From a virus, in IMG/VR virus record IMGVR_UViG_3300027793_000063, positions 1-64,000 of that record: a DNA stretch of 64,000 bases. The stretch is one strand, 5' to 3'. Positions 1 to 6,575 of this stretch are shown here, in pieces; position 1 is the first letter of the stretch; each line of letters opens with the position of its first letter. Made by a program: the position numbers and the translations under genes. Under the pieces are notes generated by a model. That model ran no database searches, was not told where the DNA came from, and worked only from the letters and a program-made list of their open reading frames with translations.

Positions 1-697
1 TCTCCACGTCCCACAGACGCACGACGACCTGCTTGGGCGGGCCGACCACATCAACTCCATCGGGATTCGGGTCGTCGCCATCGTTCGTCAGATCCCAGTC
101 CACTTCGAGCAGGACGCGCGGACTCTCATCCGGGTCCTGCACCTGGATGACCCAGTCCGGGTTCTCCGCCGGCTTCCCGGTGATGATGTAGTAGAGCCGG
201 TTGACGAAGTGCATACCGTTCACGATGCAGAACTCCCCGTCGTCGTCATCCATCGCCGTCCACACACGGTTCTCTTTGACCGCCTCGTTGAGGGCGCGCA
301 GGTCGTCCGCATCAGTCCAGTCGCGCTGCCGGTAGTAGCCGCCTTCCTCGTTCTCTTCCGGGTGGTAGCGCGCGATGAACTGGTCATCGGTCAGATGCAG
401 CAGCAGCCCGTGCATCGGCTCGGCCGGTCCCAGCCTCATGCGCAGTAGTGCCAGGACGTCGTTGCCGCATGCGTCGATGATCTGGATGTTCACGCCGAAC
501 TCCTCGGCGATGCCGCGGCTCGCCGTCGTGATGTCGATCGCGTCCAGCCGGAGGCTGCTCTTGATGTCGGCTGACAAGTCGATCCGATCGATGTCGTCTT
601 TCCTCCTGATGTTCGCCGCGACGGCGAGGATTTCGCGCAGTTTGTGCGCGCGTGGGTCGGTAGTCATTGTGGTAGTCATTGTGGTTTCAGCGCTCAT
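1..697 (-). CDS. Hypothetical protein, C-terminus beyond window
   Basis: This frame is open from ATG 697 to the left edge (at least 232 residues). ATG 697 overlaps the stop of the upstream gene (ATGA). The first codons contain a 12-bp tandem duplication that repeats the residues T-T-M-T-T. Residues about 42-75 (DLSADIKSSLRLDAIDITTA then GIAEEFGVNI) resemble the helix II/III region of acyl carrier proteins, but Ala stands where the phosphopantetheine Ser would be, so this similarity is weak. The rest is acidic and unrecognised, with a GFCIVNGMHFVNRLYYI-like hydrophobic stretch. Confidence 0.8.
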   Translation of the reverse strand, partial: MSAETTMTTTMTTDPRAHKLREILAVAANIRRKDDIDRIDLSADIKSSLRLDAIDITTASRGIAEEFGVNIQIIDACGNDVLALLRMRLGPAEPMHGLLLHLTDDQFIARYHPEENEEGGYYRQRDWTDADDLRALNEAVKENRVWTAMDDDDGEFCIVNGMHFVNRLYYIITGKPAENPDWVIQVQDPDESPRVLLEVDWDLTNDGDDPNPDGVDVVGPPKQVVVRLWDVE

Positions 698-975
698 GCT
701 CCGTAGGGTGTGATGACCAGAACGCATTCACGCCCGCCGATCAGGACGGTCTCCAGTTTGCTGCCGCACATATTTTCCAGGCTCTCCAACCAGTAGTTCC
801 AGTCGCCGTTGACCGCTTCGTGGACAGCTCCGCGGACGTCTCCTCCTGCAACGACCTCGACAGCCTCCACGTGGAAGCTCTTCCCGGCGATGCTGATTAC
901 GCTCTTCCAGTAATGCGGCACGCACTCCCGCATTTCGAGCTCTTCGTTCCCGATGATGATTGTGGCCGTGTTCAT
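694..975 (-). CDS. Hypothetical small protein (MNTATIIIG...)
   Basis: 93 residues. ATG 975 was chosen because a GGAGG lies 7 nt upstream and the codon overlaps the upstream stop (ATGA at 972-975). An in-frame alternative start at 1026 lies inside the preceding gene. No family was recognised. Its ribosome-binding region is nearly identical to a segment at 1106 inside the upstream gene (see findings). Confidence 0.75.
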   Translation of the reverse strand: MNTATIIIGNEELEMRECVPHYWKSVISIAGKSFHVEAVEVVAGGDVRGAVHEAVNGDWNYWLESLENMCGSKLETVLIGGRECVLVITPYGA

Positions 976-1304
976 TCGCCGGCCTCCGACGGCTGCCCAG
1001 TGGACACCGAGGTGATGTTGCGCCACCAGCGGTCAGGCAGCGGCGAGCCCGGGGGCTGCAGCAGCACTCCGGCGCTGCGCGTCGTGATTGACGTGGTCGT
1101 GTTCATTCGCCGGCCTCCGACGGTTGCTGCCCAGTCGCAGTAGTTCTGGCACGTCGGGCAGTGCAGAGCTTCAGCAGACGAGCCGTGGTCGTGAGACTCG
1201 TCGCCGTATGGTCCGACGCCGTCTTCGTCGCTGGTTGCGGTCAGGCGCCAGCGTCCGGTGGGTTGTCCGTTTTTTAGGATTTGCAGGGGTTTGATGATAA
1301 ACAT
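972..1304 (-). CDS. Hypothetical protein (GRWRLTATSDEDG type) with C-terminal extension
   Basis: 110 residues from ATG 1304, preceded by an A/C-rich leader without a clear Shine-Dalgarno. Residues 1-57 (MFIIKPLQILKNGQPTGRWR, later HDHGSSAEALHCPTC) resemble a small conserved phage protein that I recall ending near the CP dipeptide. Here the frame continues for about 50 low-complexity residues, passing in frame through a copy of the next gene's ribosome site and start (VGGRRMNTTTS). The tail is therefore probably an accident of duplication, not a domain. An independent start at ATG 1106 is possible. Confidence 0.65.
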   Translation of the reverse strand: MFIIKPLQILKNGQPTGRWRLTATSDEDGVGPYGDESHDHGSSAEALHCPTCQNYCDWAATVGGRRMNTTTSITTRSAGVLLQPPGSPLPDRWWRNITSVSTGQPSEAGE

Positions 1305-1457
1305 GGTTTTGATTTCTGAGTGTGGTCCCGCCGTTGAAGTGTGGAAGTGAGTCGCCCCGCCCCTCCCATGAAATGGGCGACTGCGGCGCACGCCTTTCCA
1401 CCAAGATTTTGTCTTGAGCGTTCGCCGGCGTGAATGCCGGACAACTCACTCCGCACT
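1305..1457. other. Intergenic segment with hairpin
   Basis: 153 bp without a supported gene. It contains an 8-bp inverted repeat (AGTCGCCC at 1350-1357, GGGCGACT at 1375-1382) and a nested CCCAT/ATGGG hairpin. No U-tract follows it, so it may be a weak terminator or a stabiliser of the mRNA end. Confidence 0.4.
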
Positions 1458-2078
1458 TCAACGTCGCACGAAGTCGCAGTCCTTCAACGCGAATTGTTTC
1501 GTCTGACCGTCCTCGGTGTCCACGGCTTCGAGCAGCCACTGGGCCTCCGGGTGCCACTCTGTGCGGCCCCAAAAGATGCGCACCGGACGGATTTCCCGGC
1601 AGCGCTCGACGCCGCGCCAGTTTCGGTAGCGCACCTGCATCTCCGCCCTTGGCGGCGGCGTCGGGCCATTCGCTACAACAGCCCCACTGATGGCGTCCGG
1701 GTATGGCGAGACATCGGCACACACGCAGTCTCCAACAATGCGTTTGTCCTTCTTGTCTGCGGGATCGTCGAGCGCAGCGGCTCCGACGGTTCCCGAATTT
1801 TCAGCGGTGGCGCTTACGACGCACTCCGCGCCGGAAAACAGCGGACTAAAGTGACGCGCTGCTGCGTGTATGACCACATCCCCGAACACCGCGCCGTCGT
1901 TCCCAGAATCGTCCCACAGGGAAAGGTTCCCAAAGTGGACACCACCAAGACGAGAGGTCCCCCTCAAAACAGTCGGCTGTCCGCTGTATTCAGGAAATGT
2001 TCTTTGCAGGTAGTGGACGCAGAAACTAATCAGGCGCGACTGAATCCGCAGTTTAAGGTTGTTCCAGAGTCTTTTCAT
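1458..2078 (-). CDS. Hypothetical protein with EWHPEPQWLL-type C-terminal domain
   Basis: 206 residues from ATG 2078, overlapping the previous stop (ATGA). The C-terminal ~60 residues (VRYRNWRGVERCREIRPVRI, FWGRTEWHPEAQWLL, ...FALKDCDF) match a recurring small phage and prophage domain I know as a stand-alone protein. Residues 35-75 (LGGVHFGNLSLWDD, GAVFGDVVIHAAA) have a short-repeat pattern like the beta-helical segment of the upstream neighbour, which suggests the two genes share an ancestor for that part. Function unknown. Confidence 0.8.
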   Translation of the reverse strand: MKRLWNNLKLRIQSRLISFCVHYLQRTFPEYSGQPTVLRGTSRLGGVHFGNLSLWDDSGNDGAVFGDVVIHAAARHFSPLFSGAECVVSATAENSGTVGAAALDDPADKKDKRIVGDCVCADVSPYPDAISGAVVANGPTPPPRAEMQVRYRNWRGVERCREIRPVRIFWGRTEWHPEAQWLLEAVDTEDGQTKQFALKDCDFVRR

Positions 2079-2425
2079 TTGGGGCGGTCGACGTTGCGAT
2101 TTAGCGAAGCTGTATCCAGCAGCAAAACATTGCCGGTCGTCGTTGCGTTCCCGCTCATGCTGGAGTTACCCGTTAGTATCAGATCGCCTACCACGGTGCC
2201 AGTCAGGGTAGCGTCACCGCACAGCTTCAAGTTACCAATTAGGACGCCGGACATTTCGCCCCCCATCATAACTGTAGTGGGGCGATGCTTCGGCTTCTTG
2301 CGCAGTTCCGCTAGCACCAGCGCGAGTGTGGACTGTTCCAGGGCCAGGGCAGCTGCACGCCGGCGTTTCCACGCGCGTCGTGCAGCTGTTTGCCTGGGGG
2401 TGGAGACTTTTGATATTCGCTTCAT
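2075..2425 (-). CDS. Small bactofilin-like/beta-helix repeat protein
   Basis: 116 residues from ATG 2425, with AGGAGC upstream. The N-terminus is very basic (RRAWKRRRAAA). Residues 50-105 are short repeats of the type xGVLIGNLKLCGDATLTG, TVVGDLILTGNSSMSG, resembling a polymer-forming bactofilin right-handed beta-helix, though far shorter than a full bactofilin. This similarity is by pattern only. Coupled to the downstream gene, which shares the repeat style. Confidence 0.7.
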   Translation of the reverse strand: MKRISKVSTPRQTAARRAWKRRRAAALALEQSTLALVLAELRKKPKHRPTTVMMGGEMSGVLIGNLKLCGDATLTGTVVGDLILTGNSSMSGNATTTGNVLLLDTASLNRNVDRPK

Positions 2426-2440
2426 TGCGTGTTGCTCCTA

Positions 2441-2643
2441 CTACTCGCCATCGGGATACTCCAGCTTGAGCGCGGACAGATTGCTGCGGATGTAGTCGGC
2501 CACAGCATCAGCGCCGACCGGCTCGGCGCGCTTGCCAGCATCCCACCAGAGCCAGTGCGCATACTTCGCGGGATGTCCTGCATGGGCGTGCCGCGATACT
2601 TCCCGAACGGCATCGGGTCCAGATCGCCCAGGGGCTCGCTCAC
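2441..2643 (-). pseudogene. DUF3820 family protein, apparent -1 frameshift
   Basis: Reading from ATG 2643 gives MSEPLGDLDPMPFGKYRGTP followed by MQDIP, the conserved start of DUF3820 (MPFGKYKGxxxxxVPxxYLxWL). The expected continuation KYAHWLWWDAGKRAE...ADYIRSNLSALK sits in the -1 frame and ends at 2441. Joined at the CCC run (about 2570-2573) the product is 67 residues, normal for the family. Either one C is missing (sequencing error or real mutation) or translation slips here; no classical slippery heptamer is present. The unshifted product would be a 73-residue protein with an unrelated tail. Confidence 0.75.
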
Positions 2644-3068
2644 GGCTTGACCTCCGGCGGATCAAACACGTGCGTCCGCGGGTCAAACGCCGGCTCTCCC
2701 TGCGCCAGGGAGTCGCGCAGGACGCCGAGGTTCGTCATTGCGTGCTTCAGCTCAAGCAGGTGCCCCTGCAGTCGGCATTCGAGGTATGGCACCTGGCTCT
2801 GCCATTTGGCCAGGAATCCCCACTGCATCGACTTCGCCAGCTCCAGCGGCAGCAAGCCGTGCAGGTAGAGCAGCATGTCGCTGTGTTCCGTTTCGAGGTG
2901 GAACTGCACGGGCTTCTGCGGCAGATTTATCCAGTCCTCGGTCATGCCGACGCCTTCAATAGCGCAGGGTTTGTGCGGCAGGAACTTGGACACGCGGATT
3001 TGGATCGTGTAACCGGTCATGGTGGCTGCCCCGGTTGAGTTGATTGATCGTTTTTCGATGTCTGACAT
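2640..3068 (-). CDS. Hypothetical protein
   Basis: 142 residues from ATG 3068, whose leader (AACCAACTCACAACATC) is C/A-rich with no Shine-Dalgarno. MTGYTIQIRV (ATG 3020) is an alternative start. Helical middle with leucine-rich segment (LLYLHGLLPLELAKSM). The stop overlaps the downstream start. No family recognised. Confidence 0.75.
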   Translation of the reverse strand: MSDIEKRSINSTGAATMTGYTIQIRVSKFLPHKPCAIEGVGMTEDWINLPQKPVQFHLETEHSDMLLYLHGLLPLELAKSMQWGFLAKWQSQVPYLECRLQGHLLELKHAMTNLGVLRDSLAQGEPAFDPRTHVFDPPEVKP

Positions 3069-3083
3069 GATGTTGTGAGTTGG

Positions 3084-3662
3084 TTACTTTTTGTCGTGCA
3101 TGATCAGCAGCTCCCCGTGACGCTCGTATGGCGTCCACTGGTAGTTCTCCGGCAGCTTGCCGCTCAGCTTCGTCAGCGCCCCGTACCACGTCTCGCCGAT
3201 GTCCGTGTGCGCCCGCAGCGCCCGGTAGAACGTCGGCAGGCCGGCGCGGTAGCCACGCCACACCCTGGTCGGATGCCAGAAGCCGGCGCTGCCGCGTCGC
3301 AGGATGGGGCCCAGGCACTCCAGCAGCTCCTCATGCGTCAGGTCGTTGCCCTTGTTGTCGTCGCCCCAGATGAACAGCCGCTCCGGGTAGAACGTGGAGG
3401 ACTCGTTGTCGCGACCGATCAGCGGCCGCCCGTTGCGCATCCCTTCCGAGAGGAACGCGTAGTGATGCTCCTTGGCGTCGTCGTCGACCCGCCACCCGTA
3501 GGGCGTGGCGATGCCGGCCGCGATGCGATCGGGCCTGCCCTTGATGGGGAACACGTGGTCGCCCTGGGATGTCGTCACGCCTTCGGTCGGCATGTCCGGC
3601 GACAGGTTGTACATGGACTGCATGAAGCCCCACATGGCTCCGCTGAGATGAATTGCTTTCAT
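3084..3662 (-). CDS. Hypothetical protein
   Basis: 192 residues from ATG 3662 in ATGA overlap with the sigma-like gene upstream, so the two are probably co-translated. Rich in aromatic residues and glycine, with charged segments (FLSEGMRNGRPLIGRDNESS, FIWGDDNKGNDLTHEELLEC). No motif recognised. Confidence 0.8.
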   Translation of the reverse strand: MKAIHLSGAMWGFMQSMYNLSPDMPTEGVTTSQGDHVFPIKGRPDRIAAGIATPYGWRVDDDAKEHHYAFLSEGMRNGRPLIGRDNESSTFYPERLFIWGDDNKGNDLTHEELLECLGPILRRGSAGFWHPTRVWRGYRAGLPTFYRALRAHTDIGETWYGALTKLSGKLPENYQWTPYERHGELLIMHDKK

Positions 3663-4558
3663 TGCTGTGCTGTTGGGTTGTCGAGTTCGCGTTCACGTTT
3701 GCGCAAGATCTTCCGCAACTTGAGAAACGCTTCGTTTTGGATCTGCCTGGTGCGCTCCCGTGTGAGGCCAACCTTTGTCCCAACCTCATCGAGCGAGAAT
3801 CCATCAGCACGCATCCGTATTATGAGACGTGCGCGCGCGTCGAGTTCGGACAGGCTCTCCTCCAGCAATTCCAGCGCTACAGGCTCCCGATACTCCTCCG
3901 CTGCTACGTCTCTGGCGGCGCGCAGCGGGCGGGCGAATGTGAGCGGTTCTTCCGGGAGTTCGCCTGACACGATGCGTGTATGAGTTCTGATGCGTTCCTG
4001 AGCGCGGTCTGGGGTCAGTCGTCCATCGGGACAGCATTCGCGACAGATGAACATACCAACACGCTGGCTCTTTCCGCCGCTCTGGCCCTTGCTGCGGGGT
4101 CCGTGGATGATGACTCCGTTCTTGACCGGCATTCCAGTCGCGCGCACCTCGCAATAAGCGCACTTGCGACCACTATTTGCTGGAGGCCTGCCTTCAGCGA
4201 TGCGCTTTTCGCGGCGTCTTGCGGCTGCAGCCCGGCCGCGCTCGGACTGGTTGTATAGACGCGTGTGCTCGGGGTTTCGTTTACCGTTGATCCTGGAAGG
4301 TACGCCGTATTTCAACTGTTGGCGCATTCCCGCATTTGGATACTTCTTGCAGTAATACCAGCGCTGATATGCGGGATTCCGCCTGCCGTCGACCATGCAG
4401 GGAGGAGCACCTTCGGCGCGTGGCTTGCGAGGTTCGACTCCGAGGACATTACGAGCATACCAGACATGGTAGGCTGGATTACTGCGCCCATCTGGAAGCC
4501 TGCTTTTCGGTTTCTCGTTAGCTGCGTTCGTGCTCATGTCTGACGTTGATGTGATCAT
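3659..4558 (-). CDS. Sigma-70 region-4-like protein with repeated N-terminal motif and zinc-binding segment
   Basis: 299 residues from ATG 4558 (ATG 4537, MSTNAANE, is equally plausible because of its C/A-rich leader). Residues about 229-290 look like sigma-70 region 4: LSELDARARLIIRMRADGFS then LDEVGTKVGLTRERTRQIQ, the helix-turn-helix that binds the -35 element, and a LKLRKILRKRERELD tail. No region 2 or 3 is visible. The N-terminal half is unusual: three copies of DGRxNPAYxxWY (residues ~23-34, 57-68, and a weaker one at 91-102), then a CxxC (133-136) and CxxCC (172-176) that may bind zinc. It could be a minimal sigma factor or a sigma-derived DNA-binding regulator. Confidence 0.8.
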   Translation of the reverse strand: MITSTSDMSTNAANEKPKSRLPDGRSNPAYHVWYARNVLGVEPRKPRAEGAPPCMVDGRRNPAYQRWYYCKKYPNAGMRQQLKYGVPSRINGKRNPEHTRLYNQSERGRAAAARRREKRIAEGRPPANSGRKCAYCEVRATGMPVKNGVIIHGPRSKGQSGGKSQRVGMFICRECCPDGRLTPDRAQERIRTHTRIVSGELPEEPLTFARPLRAARDVAAEEYREPVALELLEESLSELDARARLIIRMRADGFSLDEVGTKVGLTRERTRQIQNEAFLKLRKILRKRERELDNPTAQQ

Positions 4559-4596
4559 TTGAGTTCGCGTTCGCGTTTGTTGATTCTCCTCGCTGC

Positions 4597-5109
4597 TTAC
4601 TCCGTGGCCGTGCCGTCAGCGATGCGCTGCAGCCGTCGGCTCATTAGGACGATCAGCTGATCGAACCCTTGGCACACGTCCGTCGCCTTCCGCTTGTGAA
4701 ACGGGTTGCGCGCCTTCGGATCCTCACAGAAGTCCGCCCGGATGATGGTCTCCCTGTCGTAAGCAGGGCCAAAGTCCATGTGCCAGCTCACCACGAACGT
4801 GTCCGGCTGCCAGGACTTCCCGTCGAATTCGAGCGTCGCGGACAAGCCTGTCGGGCCGGTGATACGGATCTCCGCGCATCGGTTCAGCTCACGCTCGATC
4901 GTGTAGGGCACCTTCAGCTCGTCGCACAGCTTGATCATGAGATCGAGCATCCGCTTGCGATCCGCTTTGCGGCGCTCCGACAGCTCCCAGTAGGGCAGCG
5001 GCTCGCCGCGGTGCAGTGGGCCGCAATGTTCGCAGGCAGCGGCACCGTCTGATTTTATGGTCAAGAAGCCCTCGCAGGTCGGGCACGGAATGATGTGGTC
5101 AGTATTCAT
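4597..5109 (-). CDS. Hypothetical zinc-ribbon protein
   Basis: 170 residues from ATG 5109. The N-terminus carries a probable zinc ribbon (CPTCEGF...ACEHCG, residues 9-29), followed by a basic helix (SERRKADRKRMLDLMIKLC) and an alpha/beta region ending in a helical C-terminus. Overlaps the upstream gene by 11 bp. Function unknown. Confidence 0.75.
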   Translation of the reverse strand: MNTDHIIPCPTCEGFLTIKSDGAAACEHCGPLHRGEPLPYWELSERRKADRKRMLDLMIKLCDELKVPYTIERELNRCAEIRITGPTGLSATLEFDGKSWQPDTFVVSWHMDFGPAYDRETIIRADFCEDPKARNPFHKRKATDVCQGFDQLIVLMSRRLQRIADGTATE

Positions 5110-5335
5110 GGTTGAGATAGGCGTCCTCGCGGTCGCCGTCGATGTAATCCCGGCACGTCGGGCATGTGACCTCGGTGCGCAGGTTGGTCCAGAGCAGGTT
5201 CCACGTGCGTTTGTTGCACAGCGGTCGCCCGCCTTTCCTCGGGTCGCGTTGATCGACGCCGATGCGCAGATGCACGACCTCCTGCTCTTTCCCGTTGGGG
5301 AACGGTCCGTCTGGGTTTCCGCGACTTGTAATCAT
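5099..5335 (-). CDS. Hypothetical small protein with CxxC
   Basis: 78 residues from ATG 5335, chosen for the ATGA overlap with the upstream stop at 5332. Contains CNKRTWN and a CPTCRDYIDGDRED motif near the C-terminus, possibly half of a zinc site. Confidence 0.7.
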   Translation of the reverse strand: MITSRGNPDGPFPNGKEQEVVHLRIGVDQRDPRKGGRPLCNKRTWNLLWTNLRTEVTCPTCRDYIDGDREDAYLNHEY

Positions 5336-5580
5336 AGGATTGGTCTGAACGAGATTTCGCCATCTACGAACTCGAACGCTTCCGCGGTCCACGCGAACGA
5401 CACGTAGCCCACCGGATAGAGGGCCGTCGCGCTTTGAATGACGATCCCCTCGATGAAGCGGTTTTCAGGGCGTCCGGCTGGGATGCCCATGATGACGATC
5501 GGATCCCTGGTGCCATGCAGAAAGCTCGCCCACATCGCCCCATCCCTGCCGCGCCAATTCGCGTATTCCTGATCGGTCAT
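5332..5580 (-). CDS. Hypothetical small protein
   Basis: 82 residues, ATG 5580 overlapping the upstream stop at 5577. Mixed alpha/beta composition ending SFAWTAEAFEFVDGEISFRP. No family recognised. Confidence 0.7.
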   Translation of the reverse strand: MTDQEYANWRGRDGAMWASFLHGTRDPIVIMGIPAGRPENRFIEGIVIQSATALYPVGYVSFAWTAEAFEFVDGEISFRPIL

Positions 5581-5819
5581 ACCGCCTCCTCCTCTTTCTG
5601 GATGCGCAGCCGCCCGAGGATGTCCTCGGCGGTCCAGCCGTTCGTCAGCAGGTATTCCACCTGCGCCGGCTGGCCGTTGTTGTTGACGGCGGACGCCTGC
5701 TCCGAGGCGCAGTCATGTATCAGCGCGTCCAGCGATTCGCCGGGATGCTGGGCATTGACGACCTCCAGCAGGGCGCTGACCCGCTCGGCAGCGCGCTTCG
5801 CTACGTCAGGGTCCTTCAC
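5577..5819 (-). CDS. Hypothetical small protein, GTG start
   Basis: 80 residues. GTG 5819 is favoured because it forms a GTGA overlap with the upstream stop at 5816; a longer reading from 5861 would overlap the upstream gene by 46 bp. Helical (KDPDVAKRAAERVSALLEVV); the end YLLTNGWTAEDILGRLRIQK resembles a small helical adaptor. Unknown function. Confidence 0.7.
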   Translation of the reverse strand: MKDPDVAKRAAERVSALLEVVNAQHPGESLDALIHDCASEQASAVNNNGQPAQVEYLLTNGWTAEDILGRLRIQKEEEAV

Positions 5820-6547
5820 GCTTGTGCCTCCCCGTCGGTGGTGGAAGACCGACTGCGCCACCGGTCGATCTGCAGACGCAGATCGGTGCGCTCTCGCAAT
5901 ACCGCGTCCAGCGCGACACTCATCTCCGCGAGTTCCCGCTTCGCCGCGTCGCGCTCGATGCGCAGCGCGTTATCCGCGATCCTGAATTTGTCGCACGCGC
6001 TGCCAAGGACGACGAGTTCGGCGCGGGCTTTGGCGAGGTCGGCTTTGAATGCGTCGCGCTCCTTCCTCAGTTCGTCGACCGCGGCGCTGAGCGTATCCAG
6101 CGCGACATTATTTTTGCGCTGGTTTTCCTCGAGGTCGATACGCCTGGACGTTTCCAACGCGCTCTGCCGTGTGTCTTGCGCTTCCTTGCACGCCGCGACG
6201 AAGGCGTCCAGATACGCCTGGTCTCTCTGTATGCTCTTCGCGGTCTCTTCCTGCACCTCCGGAGTATCGCCGGCGTCGGGCTTCAGGCTCGTATACCTTG
6301 CGAAGATTTCCGAAGCCCACTCGACGAACTCGCGCAGTGCCTGTGGTGTGACGTCGGCGCCGAGGAAGCTGGCACTATGCATCAGCTTCACGGTCGTCAT
6401 CCATGCAGCATGTGCTGCTCCGCCGTCTGCCACCGTCTGGCCATTGTAGTGGAGGCCCTGCTTGTCAACGCGGAGCATTTCCCCGCCTGCAACCATGAAC
6501 CGGATGCTATCTTCTGGTGTGCCCGTGATGGTTGGATTTTCATTCAT
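5816..6547 (-). CDS. Coiled-coil protein
   Basis: 243 residues from ATG 6547. After a ~100-residue head (GEMLRVDKQGLHYNGQTVAD) the protein is a long coiled coil (about residues 115-225: QRDQAYLDAFVAACKEAQDT, RKERDAFKADLAKARAEL, RIERDAAKRELAEM). The leader is made of a tandem duplication that includes the stop codon of the upstream GHKL ATPase gene. Probably a structural or scaffolding partner; no family recognised. Confidence 0.8.
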   Translation of the reverse strand: MNENPTITGTPEDSIRFMVAGGEMLRVDKQGLHYNGQTVADGGAAHAAWMTTVKLMHSASFLGADVTPQALREFVEWASEIFARYTSLKPDAGDTPEVQEETAKSIQRDQAYLDAFVAACKEAQDTRQSALETSRRIDLEENQRKNNVALDTLSAAVDELRKERDAFKADLAKARAELVVLGSACDKFRIADNALRIERDAAKRELAEMSVALDAVLRERTDLRLQIDRWRSRSSTTDGEAQA

Positions 6548-6551
6548 TGGA

Positions 6552-6575
6552 GTTTTTATTGTCGTTTTTATTGTC
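6552..6575 (-). repeat. 12-bp tandem duplication forming a leader
   Basis: Two head-to-tail copies of GTTTTTATTGTC (plus strand) plus a partial third. The upstream gene's last codons and TAA (stop at 6568) lie inside the repeat, so the leader of the coiled-coil gene is a copy of its neighbour's 3' end. Confidence 0.85.
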
